Part shown: piece by piece, positions 1 to 8,245 of the stretch
How positions within the stretch are numbered: the first letter of the stretch is position 1
Layout: every line of letters begins with the position of its first letter
Assembly: GCA_902789325.1 (NCBI GenBank)
Contig: CADANN010000021.1
Location: 85,933-149,932, forward strand
Reading direction: 5' to 3'
DNA length: 64,000 bases
Source: an uncultured Spirochaetaceae bacterium
GTDB taxonomy: Bacteria; Spirochaetota; Spirochaetia; Treponematales; Treponemataceae
Notes under the pieces: generated by a model
What the model saw: the letters and a program-made list of their open reading frames with translations, nothing else
Told to the model about the DNA's origin: nothing
The model's database searches: none
Program-made: the position numbers and the translations under genes

Positions 1-845
1 GTACTAACCGCACTTATGATATTGGTGTAATTTTTGAAGATAAAACCGGGGCGGGTTTTCAACATCAGTATTTTGCTACTATTATAAGTGGTATTCAAAA
101 GGTTGCCTTCAGCAAAGGTTATGAAATGACTTTTGTGAGCGGCGATTCTACAAAAAATTACGACTACTACTCTCACGCACTTGCACGTAGTTATGATGGA
201 GTTGCTATTCTTTCTTGTGATTATACCTCCTCTGGAATTACACAACTTGTAAAAAGTGACATTCCGACAGTGACTCTCGATTATTTTTATGATATTGATC
301 ACGCTGCAGTTTTGAGTGACTACTCAGCAGGCATCGATGAGCTTCTTGAATATGTAATTTCTTGTGGCCACAAAAAGATTGCTATGATTCACGGAGAAAA
401 AACCTGGGTTACTGAACAGCGTATTGCAGCATTTAAGGCTATCTGCGAACGCCACGGTATTAAAGTTCCGCCGGAATATTTTGCAGAAGGTCTATATCAT
501 GATCCTGTAACAAGCTCGGCAGCAACAGAAGTTTTTCTTTCACTTCCTGAACCTCCAACCTGTATTTTTTACCCGGATGATTACGCAGCCCTTGGAGGTA
601 TTCGCGAACTGAACAGCAGAGGGCTCACACCTGGTAAAGATATCAGTATTGTAGGGTATGATGGAATCGCCCTCACCTCTATGATGATTCCACCACTCAC
701 AACTTACGAGCAGAATGGGGAAACAATTGGCCGCACCATAGCAGAAGCACTGCTTGCAAAAATCGAAAATCCAGATGCAGCGACACCACGAAAAGAAATG
801 GTTACAGGCCGGCTCATAAAGGGTGGCACGGTTGTAAAGTTGTAA
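1..845 (+). CDS. LacI/GalR-family transcriptional regulator, 5'-truncated by window edge
   Basis: The reading frame is open from position 3 to the stop at 845, so the N-terminal helix-turn-helix lies outside the window. What remains is the sugar-binding (periplasmic-binding-protein-like) domain: it opens with a Y-D-I-G-V-I-F strand typical of the first beta strand of LacI proteins, has the hinge-region D-Y at about residues 95-105, H-K-K-I-A-M-I-H-G before the second lobe, and G-Y-D-G-I-A-L-T-S-M near the C-terminus, the usual effector-cleft signature. The ATG at 126 is internal, not a start. It lies just upstream of cellobiose phosphorylase, so control of that gene is a reasonable inference; the ligand is not readable from the sequence. 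Confidence 0.9.
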   Translation, partial: TNRTYDIGVIFEDKTGAGFQHQYFATIISGIQKVAFSKGYEMTFVSGDSTKNYDYYSHALARSYDGVAILSCDYTSSGITQLVKSDIPTVTLDYFYDIDHAAVLSDYSAGIDELLEYVISCGHKKIAMIHGEKTWVTEQRIAAFKAICERHGIKVPPEYFAEGLYHDPVTSSAATEVFLSLPEPPTCIFYPDDYAALGGIRELNSRGLTPGKDISIVGYDGIALTSMMIPPLTTYEQNGETIGRTIAEALLAKIENPDAATPRKEMVTGRLIKGGTVVKL

Positions 846-858
846 AACAGATTACGCC

Positions 859-889
859 GTCATTGCGAGCACAAAGTGCGATGCAATCC
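859..889. repeat. Dispersed palindrome, GTCATTGCGAGC...GCAATCC type
   Basis: A short imperfect inverted repeat with arms ATTGC/GCAAT and GCAC/GTGC sits 14 nt after the LacI-type stop codon. It resembles the GTCATTGCGAG...GCAATCC intergenic palindromes found in many bacterial genomes. It may act as a weak terminator, but no T-run follows. Confidence 0.55.
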
Positions 890-901
890 ATTCAAATTCA
901 T

Positions 902-930
902 TTGCATAAAAATTAATCTTACGCTATACT
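902..930 (+). promoter_or_regulatory. Promoter of cellobiose phosphorylase gene
   Basis: TTGCAT (902-907) and TATACT (925-930) are separated by exactly 17 bp. The predicted transcription start is near 937, about 50 nt before the start codon. Confidence 0.6.
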
Positions 931-936
931 TTTACT

Positions 937-950
937 ACAACGTTTTCGCT
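937..950 (+). promoter_or_regulatory. Candidate LacI-family operator at +1 of cbp
   Basis: The segment ACAACGTTTTCGCT has a central CG flanked by A/T-rich arms, as LacI-family operators do. It overlaps the predicted transcription start. Its reverse complement contains CGAAAACG, which recurs at the same place relative to the promoter at 9855-9883. Confidence 0.4.
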
Positions 951-987
951 TTTTTATGAAAACCACTAAAACAAACAGGAGATGCAC

Positions 988-3465
988 ATGAAGTTCGGAC
1001 ACTTTGATGATGCAAAACGCGAGTATGTAATTGATACTCCGCGCACACCTTACCCTTGGATTAACTATCTTGGTACTCAGGGATTTTTCTCGTTAATTTC
1101 TAACACAGCCGGAGGATACAGCTTCTATAAAGATGCTCGTCTCCGCCGTATTACACGTTACCGCTACAACAACGTACCTATTGATATGGGCGGACGTTAT
1201 TTTTACATCAACGATAACGGTACAATCTGGAACCCTGGCTGGTCTCCTGTAAAGACTGAGCTCGACTCTTATAAATGCCGCCACGGTATGGGCTACACTG
1301 TAATCACTGGTAAAAAGAATGGCCTTAAAGCTGAAGTTACTTTCTTTGTTCCACAGGACTACGATGGAGAAGTTCAGCAGGTAGTTCTTACTAACGAAAG
1401 CGGATCAGACAAGACTTTCAAATTCTGGTCATTTGCAGAATGGTGTCTTTGGGATGCTCAGGATGACTGCACAAACTTCCAGAGAAACTTCTCTACTGGT
1501 CGTGTAGAAATCAAAGATTCAACAATCTACCATAAAACTGAATACCGCGACCGCCGCAATCATTTTGCATTCTATTATGTAAACGACAAGATTGACGGAT
1601 ACGATACAGACCGCGACACCTTCATTGGGCTTTACAACGGCTTCAACAATCCTCAGCAGGTTCTCGACGGAAAGTGCGGAAACTCTCTTGCTGACGGTTG
1701 GTCTCCAATCGCTTCTCACTTCAAGGAAATTACACTCAAGGCTGGCGAGTCAAAAACTCTCGTATTCATCCTTGGTTATGTAGAAATGCCTGTAGACAAA
1801 AAGTTCGAAGCAGACGGCAAGACAATCAACAAAGAAAAAGCTCTTGCTATGATGGAAAAATATAACACTCCAGAAAAGTTTGCTGCTGGTATGGCTGAGC
1901 TCCGCGCTTACTGGGATAAACTCCTTGGTATCCTCAACGTAAACACACCAGAAGACAAAGTAAACCGCATGGTAAACATCTGGAACCAGTATCAGTGTAT
2001 GGTTACTTTCAATCTTTCACGTTCTGCTTCTTACTTCGAGTCAGGAATTGGCCGTGGTATGGGCTTCCGCGATTCAAACCAGGATATCCTTGGTTTCGTT
2101 CATCAGATTCCAGACCGCGCACGCGAAAGACTTATCGACATTGCTTCTACTCAGCTTGAAGACGGTGGATGCTACCATCAGTATCAACCACTTACAAAGA
2201 AGGGAAATGCAGACATCGGTGGAGACTTCTCTGATGACCCACTCTGGATGATTCTTTCTGTATCAGCTTACATCAAGGAAACTGGCGACTGGTCAATCCT
2301 CGACGCAAAGGTTCCTTACGATAACGATGAGTCAAAAGCAAAATCAATGCTCGACCACCTTACAGTAAGCTTCTATCACATTGTAAATAACAAGGGACCA
2401 CACGGACTTCCACTTGCAATGCGCGCAGACTGGAACGACTGTATCAACCTTTCTTGTTTCTCAGACACACCAGGTGAAAGCTTCCAGACATATACAAACC
2501 CTAAGTTCAAGGCAGAAGGCGGCTACTCAAAGGTTGCTGAATCTGTATTCGTTGCAGCTTTGTTCACATACACTGGTCCAAATTTCGTTGGCATCTTGAA
2601 TCACCTTGGAATGAATGACGAAGCCGCTAAGGCTCAGGCAGAAATCGACAAGATGAAGAAAGCTATGATGGATTCTGCATGGGACGGAAACTGGTTTATG
2701 CGTGCTTACGACGCTTACGGCAAGAAGATGGGTTCTAAGGAATGCGAAGAAGGACAGATTTTCATTGAGCCTCAGGGCTTTGCAATCATGTCTGATATCG
2801 ACAAGGATGCAACAAAGAAGACTCTCGCTGCTATCGACGAGCGCCTTAACACAAAGCACGGTCTTGTTTTGAACAACCCTGCATTCAGCAAGTACTATGT
2901 TGAATACGGTGAAATCTCAACATATCCAGGCGGATACAAAGAGAACGCTGGTATCTTTACTCATAACAACGCATGGATTATCTGTGCAGCAGCTTATGCC
3001 GGTGAAGGAAACCAGGCTTTCAAATATTACTCAGAAATTGCACCTGCATACACAGAAGAAACTTCTGACATCCACAAGACAGAACCATATGTATATGGCC
3101 AGATGATTGGTGGTAAGGATGCAGGTTCGGACATCGGACAGACAGGTAAAAACTTTGGACAGGGAAAGAACTCTTGGCTTACAGGTACTGCAGCATGGAA
3201 CATGGTTGCAATCAGCCAGTACATTCTGGGTATTCAGCCAGACTTCGACGGACTCAAGGTAGATCCTTCTATTCCTTCTGATTGGGACGGCTTTACAGCA
3301 ACTCGTCTCTTCCGCGGTGCTAAGTACAACATAACAATCAAAAACCCAAGCCACGTTTGCAAAGGCGTAAAGAGCATGGTTGTAGACGGCGCTGAAGTTA
3401 GCGGATGCGTAGTTCCATTTGTGGAAGGTAAGAAAGAAGTTAATGTTGAGATAACATTAGGCTAA
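988..3465 (+). CDS. cbp: Cellobiose phosphorylase (GH94)
   Basis: This cytoplasmic enzyme splits cellobiose with phosphate into glucose and glucose-1-phosphate, saving ATP. At 825 residues it has the family's normal length and closely matches clostridial cellobiose phosphorylases from the N-terminus (K-F-G-x-F-D-D-A, then [11 protein letters not shown]). The catalytic acid is the second Asp of A-D-W-N-D-C near residue 484; the phosphate-binding region and the C-terminal (alpha/alpha)6 and jelly-roll parts are present. No signal peptide is seen. The first ATG at 982 abuts the AGGAG at 977-981; the ATG at 988 has correct spacing and matches the family start, so it is preferred. The promoter and operator upstream and the adjacent LacI-type gene suggest sugar induction. 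Confidence 0.95.
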   Translation: MKFGHFDDAKREYVIDTPRTPYPWINYLGTQGFFSLISNTAGGYSFYKDARLRRITRYRYNNVPIDMGGRYFYINDNGTIWNPGWSPVKTELDSYKCRHGMGYTVITGKKNGLKAEVTFFVPQDYDGEVQQVVLTNESGSDKTFKFWSFAEWCLWDAQDDCTNFQRNFSTGRVEIKDSTIYHKTEYRDRRNHFAFYYVNDKIDGYDTDRDTFIGLYNGFNNPQQVLDGKCGNSLADGWSPIASHFKEITLKAGESKTLVFILGYVEMPVDKKFEADGKTINKEKALAMMEKYNTPEKFAAGMAELRAYWDKLLGILNVNTPEDKVNRMVNIWNQYQCMVTFNLSRSASYFESGIGRGMGFRDSNQDILGFVHQIPDRARERLIDIASTQLEDGGCYHQYQPLTKKGNADIGGDFSDDPLWMILSVSAYIKETGDWSILDAKVPYDNDESKAKSMLDHLTVSFYHIVNNKGPHGLPLAMRADWNDCINLSCFSDTPGESFQTYTNPKFKAEGGYSKVAESVFVAALFTYTGPNFVGILNHLGMNDEAAKAQAEIDKMKKAMMDSAWDGNWFMRAYDAYGKKMGSKECEEGQIFIEPQGFAIMSDIDKDATKKTLAAIDERLNTKHGLVLNNPAFSKYYVEYGEISTYPGGYKENAGIFTHNNAWIICAAAYAGEGNQAFKYYSEIAPAYTEETSDIHKTEPYVYGQMIGGKDAGSDIGQTGKNFGQGKNSWLTGTAAWNMVAISQYILGIQPDFDGLKVDPSIPSDWDGFTATRLFRGAKYNITIKNPSHVCKGVKSMVVDGAEVSGCVVPFVEGKKEVNVEITLG

Positions 3466-3466
3466 G

Positions 3467-3557
3467 CCTAAAATCGAAAATCCGTTAAAAAACGAGCCGA
3501 AAGGGTCGTTTTAGGATTATCGAAAGAACGGCTCAGAGGCAAGCTGTGCTTGCCGCC
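3467..3557 (+). ncRNA. Structured 3'-UTR element, copy 1
   Basis: Starting one nucleotide after the cbp stop, the RNA can fold as CGA/TCG (3475-3477 with 3520-3522), AATCC/GGATT (3479-3483 with 3514-3518), an internal loop GTTAA/A, AAAACGA/TCGTTTT (3489-3495 with 3506-3512) and a CC-GAAA-GG cap. It continues with the conserved stretch ATCGAAAGAACGGCTCAGAG and a hairpin GGCAAGC-TGT-GCTTGCC (3538-3554). The same architecture recurs after the purF-like gene at 13463, and its 3' part recurs after the broken purH at 53857. No known RNA family is recognised. Confidence 0.55.
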
Positions 3558-3565
3558 TTAAACGG

Positions 3566-3596
3566 GACCTCGGTTTACGCCGAGGTCTTTTTTTTT
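3566..3596 (+). terminator. Intrinsic terminator after cbp
   Basis: A perfect 8-bp stem GACCTCGG/CCGAGGTC (3566-3573 with 3580-3587) is followed directly by a run of nine T. It lies between two convergent genes; the T-run orientation points to cbp transcription. Confidence 0.85.
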
Positions 3597-3601
3597 ATTT
3601 A

Positions 3602-5248
3602 TTATCCATTTACCAGAATTTCAGAAATATTGAAACAGTTATCGCCGATGTGCTCGATTGTACGAACAATGTCGATGTACAAAAGCTCAGCCTTAACGTC
3701 TGCGCCGCCTTCGAGTCGTTTGCGGGCAACCTTCTTAAGATCTTTTCGGAATGCATCAATACCGTCTTCGAGTTCGCGGGCAAGCTCAAGTTTTTCTGGT
3801 GTAAGCTGCTTGTTGATGTTTATGCGGATAAACTGAAGGAACTGGCGGGCAAGTTCAATATATGGCAAAAGCCGTTCCATATCTTCGCTCTGAAACTTCA
3901 TCTTCTTTTCGATAGAGCGGGAAATCAGCATGATTGTTCCGTAGCAGCTGTCGCTCATATTCTCAAGTTCATCAACAATCTGAATCATGTTTGAAATGTG
4001 ATTCAACTGCTTTTCTGTTACCTGAAGAGATTCACACTTAATCAGATAGTGAGTAATCTGCTCATGCATCTGGTCTGCATAATCTTCTGCAAGCTCACTG
4101 GCTTCACCGTATTTTTCTATAAAATCATTATTACGCTTTGTAACACCAATCTGAATCTTATCGAACATATCAGTTACAACATCAGTCATATCAGCAATGG
4201 CTTTTTCAGCCTGCATGATGTGGGTTGTAACACTGTCCTTGGAAAGAAGGCCGGTAAATTCCAGTTTGTATACGTTTGATGTTTTTTCCGGATCGTCTTT
4301 GATGATTTTCTTTGTAAGCGCAATAAGTGGATTCTGAAGTGGAAGAAGAATCACTGTAGAAAGAGTTTTGAAAACTGTATGCAGCATTGAAATGCGGATT
4401 GCAATATTTGAATGCTGTCCGCCCGGTGTAAGAACCATCACCAAATCCAGGAAAGGATGGAAGAAGATGAGCGCAAGTACAGTACCGAATACGTTGAACA
4501 TAACGTGAATCAAAGCTGAACGGCGGGCATCTGCATTTGTACCAAGGGATGCAAGTACTGCATCAATTGTAGAACCTACGTTAGAACCAAGGGTCATTGC
4601 AGCAGCCATTTCCCAATTGATAAGTCCGTTGAAGGCCATTGTAATTACGATTGCAGAAAAGGCAGAGCTTGAATGCAGCAGGGCTGTAATCAGAATACCA
4701 ATTACAAAACCTATAAGAATGGCAAGAGGTCCGTCCCCCTGAACGGTAAAGAGCCAGCCTAACTGCTCTGGTGTAAACACTGCAGAAAGTCCGCTCAAAC
4801 CAAGGAAGAGCATACCAAAACCCATGAGGGCTTCGGACCAGTTTCTGTAACGACCTTTTCTGATTATTGAACAAAAATAACCGATTCCAAATACCGGAAT
4901 GGCAAAGGCAGAAATCTTAAAATTGAATCCAAAGATAGAAACAATCCATGCAGTAATTGTAGTACCAATGTTAGCACCGAAAACAACACCCACAGACTGT
5001 GCAAGGGTCATAAGTCCGGAATTAACGAAGGTAACAACCATTACGGTAGTTGCACCCGATGACTGAATTATCATCGTAACAACAAGACCTGTCAAAAGAG
5101 ACGCAAAACGATTTCCAGTAAGAACCGCAAGCGCACGCTGGAGCTTTTCACCGGAACTCTTTTGAATACCGTCCGACATGAGCTTCATTCCATAGAGAAG
5201 GAGGCCCAAACTACCGATAAGTTCTAAAACGGGCTGTATGACATTCAT
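3602..5248 (-). CDS. Na+/phosphate cotransporter family protein with C-terminal PhoU-like domain
   Basis: A 548-residue inner-membrane protein. Residues 1 to about 320 carry the two Na/Pi-cotransporter repeats (NptA/PF02690 type), recognisable by G-L-L-L-Y-G-M-K-L-M-S-D-G-I near the start and the paired Q-S-S-G-A-T-T and H-S-S-S-A-F-S motifs about 120 residues apart. The remaining 220 residues are helical and PhoU-like, with repeated E-x-x-x-x-D-x-x-D patterns. The family imports or exports phosphate with sodium; the PhoU part is thought to be regulatory. The promoter at 5255-5283 puts the -10 box 6 nt from the ATG and no ribosome-binding site is visible, so the mRNA is probably leaderless. 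Confidence 0.88.
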   Translation of the reverse strand: MNVIQPVLELIGSLGLLLYGMKLMSDGIQKSSGEKLQRALAVLTGNRFASLLTGLVVTMIIQSSGATTVMVVTFVNSGLMTLAQSVGVVFGANIGTTITAWIVSIFGFNFKISAFAIPVFGIGYFCSIIRKGRYRNWSEALMGFGMLFLGLSGLSAVFTPEQLGWLFTVQGDGPLAILIGFVIGILITALLHSSSAFSAIVITMAFNGLINWEMAAAMTLGSNVGSTIDAVLASLGTNADARRSALIHVMFNVFGTVLALIFFHPFLDLVMVLTPGGQHSNIAIRISMLHTVFKTLSTVILLPLQNPLIALTKKIIKDDPEKTSNVYKLEFTGLLSKDSVTTHIMQAEKAIADMTDVVTDMFDKIQIGVTKRNNDFIEKYGEASELAEDYADQMHEQITHYLIKCESLQVTEKQLNHISNMIQIVDELENMSDSCYGTIMLISRSIEKKMKFQSEDMERLLPYIELARQFLQFIRININKQLTPEKLELARELEDGIDAFRKDLKKVARKRLEGGADVKAELLYIDIVRTIEHIGDNCFNISEILVNG

Positions 5249-5254
5249 ATTCTA

Positions 5255-5283
5255 ATTTTACCGAAATAGCCCCTTCTTTTCAA
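5255..5283 (-). promoter_or_regulatory. Promoter of Na/Pi cotransporter gene, leaderless configuration
   Basis: On the minus strand TTGAAA (5278-5283) and TAAAAT (5255-5260) are spaced by 17 bp. Only 6 nt separate the -10 box from the ATG at 5248, so transcription should begin at or next to the start codon. Confidence 0.65.
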
Positions 5284-5305
5284 TAAAAAAAAAATTCAGT
5301 AATAT
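5277..5305 (+). promoter_or_regulatory. Promoter of broken lipoprotein gene, A10 tract in spacer
   Basis: TTTTCA (5277-5282) and TAATAT (5300-5305) are 17 bp apart. The spacer contains ten consecutive A (5285-5294). The ATG at 5312 is 6 nt after the -10 box. The -35 overlaps that of the divergent cotransporter promoter. Confidence 0.4.
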
Positions 5306-5311
5306 AGAAGC

Positions 5312-6128
5312 ATGGGTGTGGAAATGAAAATTAAGACTACCGTTCTTTTTGGCCTGCTGATTTTTTCTTTGATTCTCAGCGGCTGTAAAAAACAACAGAA
5401 AAAGAAAACTTACGACACAGACAGCATTGAATTAACAACTGATATATCAGATGAAACAAAAGCTCTTTCTGATTTGATGAATACAAATCAAAAGTGGCAC
5501 CTTACAAATAAAAGAGTTGCAGTTCTTTTTGGATATGATTTTAATAACGAAGATGTAAAAACAGACTTACTTGCCGTACTTCAGGAAAATTTTGGTCTTG
5601 CAGAAGAAGGCGGATTGATTTATCCAATTACTTATCCGGAAGATTTTAAGCACGGAGTTCGCGGTTATGCATCAGACTTTGCAGCAATTTTGCAGAGTGA
5701 TGAGCTGGACTGATGAGCTGGACTTAGCTGGCGTAGTTTTACTGGGTGCTCCAGAAAATACTCACATTGCGCTTGCACGTAATCAGGATAAGTGGAATCA
5801 GGAAGTGCCTTACCCGGTTGTTGCACTTTTCCCACAGGATGATGTTCTTGGGATTGAATCGACTTGTGATATTGTAGTTGATAAAGGACAAACAGCAGGA
5901 CTAACCGGAGAAATTGCACCGGAAGAAAGCGACGGACAGATTCATCAGAATGCGCCTGAAATCATCGTTGAGACAATTAAATATATTCAATTACTGGATG
6001 GAGCTCCTTCACGCACTAAGGAATTGCAGACTCATATGAAGCAGATGCTGGAAGGCTTTCAGTTCCATCACTACACAGACCCGGAAAGTGGTTTGTTGTC
6101 TATAAATCATTTTGTATTGAACAATTAA
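5312..6128 (+). pseudogene. Lipoprotein gene split by a 13-bp tandem duplication
   Basis: The first frame (5312-5713) encodes a signal peptide ending in the lipobox L-S-G-C and a domain starting K-R-V-A-V-L-F-G-Y. It stops because TGATGAGCTGGAC occurs twice in tandem (5698-5710 and 5711-5723). Removing one copy joins ...A-I-L-Q-S-D-E-L-D to L-A-G-V-V-L-L-G-A-P-E-N and restores one 267-residue protein ending at 6128. The fold looks like a periplasmic-binding-type alpha/beta domain and loosely resembles DUF3798-type lipoproteins; function is unknown. The phosphodiesterase gene begins one nucleotide after its stop. A downstream ATG at 5667 could in principle start the second half, but without export signal. 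Confidence 0.8.
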
Positions 6129-6129
6129 C

Positions 6130-6786
6130 ATGATAGAGATTTCACAACACGCACAAAATATAATTGGCTCGAAGGAAGCGATTGATGCACTGGCAGTTAA
6201 AGACCATGCGCGGCTCCTTGTAATTTCGGACTCGCACGGTAGAAGCGCGGTACTGGAAAGTATTGTGCGCGGCTTTGGTGCTGAGTGTGACGCGCTGATT
6301 TTTTGTGGCGACGGCGTAGGAGATATAGCGACCTTATTGTACAAGGCAAAGAGTGATGAGAAACTTGCGAGTTGCGTGCCACCGGTGATTGCAGCCGTGC
6401 ACGGAAACTGTGACCCATCCACCTACCCGCTCGACAAAGGCACTCTTTATTTTTCCGAAATGATTGAACTGAAAGTAAATGGCCGCGACATTTTGATTAC
6501 CCACGGACACAATCAGGGTGTAGACTGGGGTGTTGAAAGTCTTGGTCTTGAAATGCAGGTAAGCGAATGTAACACTGCTTTTTACGGCCACACTCACGTT
6601 GCCCGTGAAGAGAACTTCAAAAACTTTAAGATTGTAAATCCGGGAAGCTGTTCAAGACCACGTGGTGGTCAGCCAGCAGGCTTTGCCATTGCTACAGTTG
6701 AAAAGACATTTGTTGATATTGCGTTTATTAAAATGGAGATGGATTCTAGCGGACAGACTAAGTGCAGTATATGGAATCCGTATTAA
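6130..6786 (+). CDS. YfcE/MJ0936-type metallophosphoesterase
   Basis: A 218-residue calcineurin-like phosphodiesterase of the small YfcE class. The metal ligands are all visible: S-D-S-H-G (first Asp/His), C-G-D-G-V-G-D, V-H-G-N-C-D, I-T-H-G-H and F-Y-G-H-T-H, followed by the family's N-P-G-S-C-S-x-P-R. Such enzymes hydrolyse phosphodiesters with Mn2+ in vitro; the physiological substrate is generally unknown. An extra N-terminal stretch of about 28 residues precedes the first strand. The start lies one nucleotide after the stop of the upstream lipoprotein gene, implying co-transcription. It overlaps the convergent gene at 6783 by 4 nt. Confidence 0.88.
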   Translation: MIEISQHAQNIIGSKEAIDALAVKDHARLLVISDSHGRSAVLESIVRGFGAECDALIFCGDGVGDIATLLYKAKSDEKLASCVPPVIAAVHGNCDPSTYPLDKGTLYFSEMIELKVNGRDILITHGHNQGVDWGVESLGLEMQVSECNTAFYGHTHVAREENFKNFKIVNPGSCSRPRGGQPAGFAIATVEKTFVDIAFIKMEMDSSGQTKCSIWNPY

Positions 6787-7436
6787 AGCATAAACCCGAA
6801 ATTATCATGTCCCGGGTACACTAATGTGCCGGCCGGAACTTCCCGCTGTAACCGTGCAAGACTTTTTCTGATTTCAACTTCATCACCGCCATACATATCT
6901 GTACGACCGTATCCGCCATAATCAAAAAGTGTATCTCCGGAAATCAGCACACCTTCACCATGTTCACCAGCATCAGCTTTATACAAACAGATAGAGCCAG
7001 GTGTATGCCCCGGAGTATGAAGTACAGTCCAGTCAAAAATTGACATGCCTTCACGCAAAGGAGTATCAGCGGCTGGCTGTTCAGCCACCACACTGATTAA
7101 TTCAGGAGCTCCAAAAAAATGTAAAACGGAATTATTCATTGGCCCCGGTGCACCACTTCCATTGAGTTCAGAAAACTCAGATTCGTGCAGGGCAATTTTT
7201 GCAGCCAGAAACGCAGCCTTAATTTGTGCGATTCCGGTTATATGATCAAAATGGGAATGTGTAAGGACAATGCCGGCACACTCAAGCTTGTGTGCCTTAA
7301 GATAATCTGTAACGACATTTGCATCGCCAGAAAGCGAACAGCCTGCAGGGTCAACCACAAAGCACTGACCATCCCCAAGGGGAACAATCAGTGTGTTCAC
7401 TTTCAAAACGCCTGTCCTTATCACATGGATTTTCAT
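6783..7436 (-). CDS. MBL-fold metallo-hydrolase (glyoxalase II-like)
   Basis: A 217-residue cytoplasmic protein with the metallo-beta-lactamase signature T-H-S-H-F-D-H at about residues 59-65, H-T-P-G-H-T-P-G-S around 140, S-G-D-T-L-F near 166 and a C-terminal Y-P-G-H-D. This set is typical of small glyoxalase II-like hydrolases that cleave thioesters; the true substrate cannot be read. It is the last gene of the clpP operon, starting 4 nt after the preceding stop. Confidence 0.85.
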   Translation of the reverse strand: MKIHVIRTGVLKVNTLIVPLGDGQCFVVDPAGCSLSGDANVVTDYLKAHKLECAGIVLTHSHFDHITGIAQIKAAFLAAKIALHESEFSELNGSGAPGPMNNSVLHFFGAPELISVVAEQPAADTPLREGMSIFDWTVLHTPGHTPGSICLYKADAGEHGEGVLISGDTLFDYGGYGRTDMYGGDEVEIRKSLARLQREVPAGTLVYPGHDNFGFML

Positions 7437-7440
7437 GACA

Positions 7441-8241
7441 TTAGTTTACGCCAAATGGCTCTTTGTCAGCAGCAGCTTTTTCTGCAGCAGCATAAGCAGC
7501 AGCATCTTCTGCAGCCATTTCTGCTTCTTCTGCTGAATATTCAGTCTGAGAAACTACTTCTTCATCTGCAGCAGTTTCTGTATCTGCAGTTGCTTCAGCT
7601 TCTGCATCTGACTTCTGGCGGCTATAGCTTACTGCGAGCTTGCGTCCGCGGTAGTCATAACCATTAAGTTTATCAATAGCTGTCTGTGCATCTTCTGTAT
7701 AAAGCTGTACAAATGAATAATTTGCGAGAACTTTAATATCGCCAATGCGTTCGCGGTCAATACCTGCAATAGCAATAAGAATGCCTACGAGGTCGCGAGG
7801 GTATACGCGGCGGTTTTTACCAATACTGATGAAAATTGAAGTAGCCTGATCTTCTGGAATCTCAACACGTGGGTGACGTGGTCTTTCTTCTTCTGTTGCA
7901 GCAGGTGCTTCAGTTGTTTCTGCAGGACGTTCTGTACGTTCCTGGCGGAAGTTATTTCTTTCCTGACGATTATTACGTCCATTTCTTTCATTGCGGTCGT
8001 TACGATCATTGCGTTCAAAACGGTCACGGCGGTTATTAAATGGATGATAGTGTTTTAGTGCTTCTTTAAGCAAATATGCAATTACATACTTACGAACTGT
8101 AAGTGGTACGTTTTTCTTAAATAATTTGTTCAAATCTGAAAGTAAATCTACATTTTCTGATGTTCTTACTTTGTCTGTTGCATTCTTGAGAAAATCCTCA
8201 AGCTGTGCTTCATTAATCTCAAAATCATGATTAAATGCCAT
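7441..8241 (-). CDS. Stand-alone DbpA-type RNA-binding protein
   Basis: A 266-residue protein with a helical N-terminal part (1-90), an Arg/Asn-rich low-complexity linker with repeated R-N-D-R-N units (about 92-125), and a DbpA/CsdA RNA-binding domain (about 147-210), seen as I-F-I-S-I-G-K-N-R-R-V-Y-P-R-D-L-V-G-I-L...G-I-D-R-E-R-I-G-D-I-K-V. The C-terminus is rich in Ala and Glu. In most bacteria this domain is the tail of a DEAD-box RNA helicase; here no helicase motifs exist. It may bind structured RNA on its own. The AGGAG of its ribosome-binding site lies inside the end of the upstream gene, 4 nt away. Confidence 0.8.
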   Translation of the reverse strand: MAFNHDFEINEAQLEDFLKNATDKVRTSENVDLLSDLNKLFKKNVPLTVRKYVIAYLLKEALKHYHPFNNRRDRFERNDRNDRNERNGRNNRQERNNFRQERTERPAETTEAPAATEEERPRHPRVEIPEDQATSIFISIGKNRRVYPRDLVGILIAIAGIDRERIGDIKVLANYSFVQLYTEDAQTAIDKLNGYDYRGRKLAVSYSRQKSDAEAEATADTETAADEEVVSQTEYSAEEAEMAAEDAAAYAAAEKAAADKEPFGVN

Positions 8242-8245
8242 TTTT

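Noticed and set aside
982..987. Start of cbp at 982
   Set aside because: The ATG is in direct contact with AGGAG; the next ATG at 988 has proper spacing and matches the family start.
5667..6128. Independent gene starting at 5667
   Set aside because: It is the second half of the broken lipoprotein, created by the 13-bp duplication.
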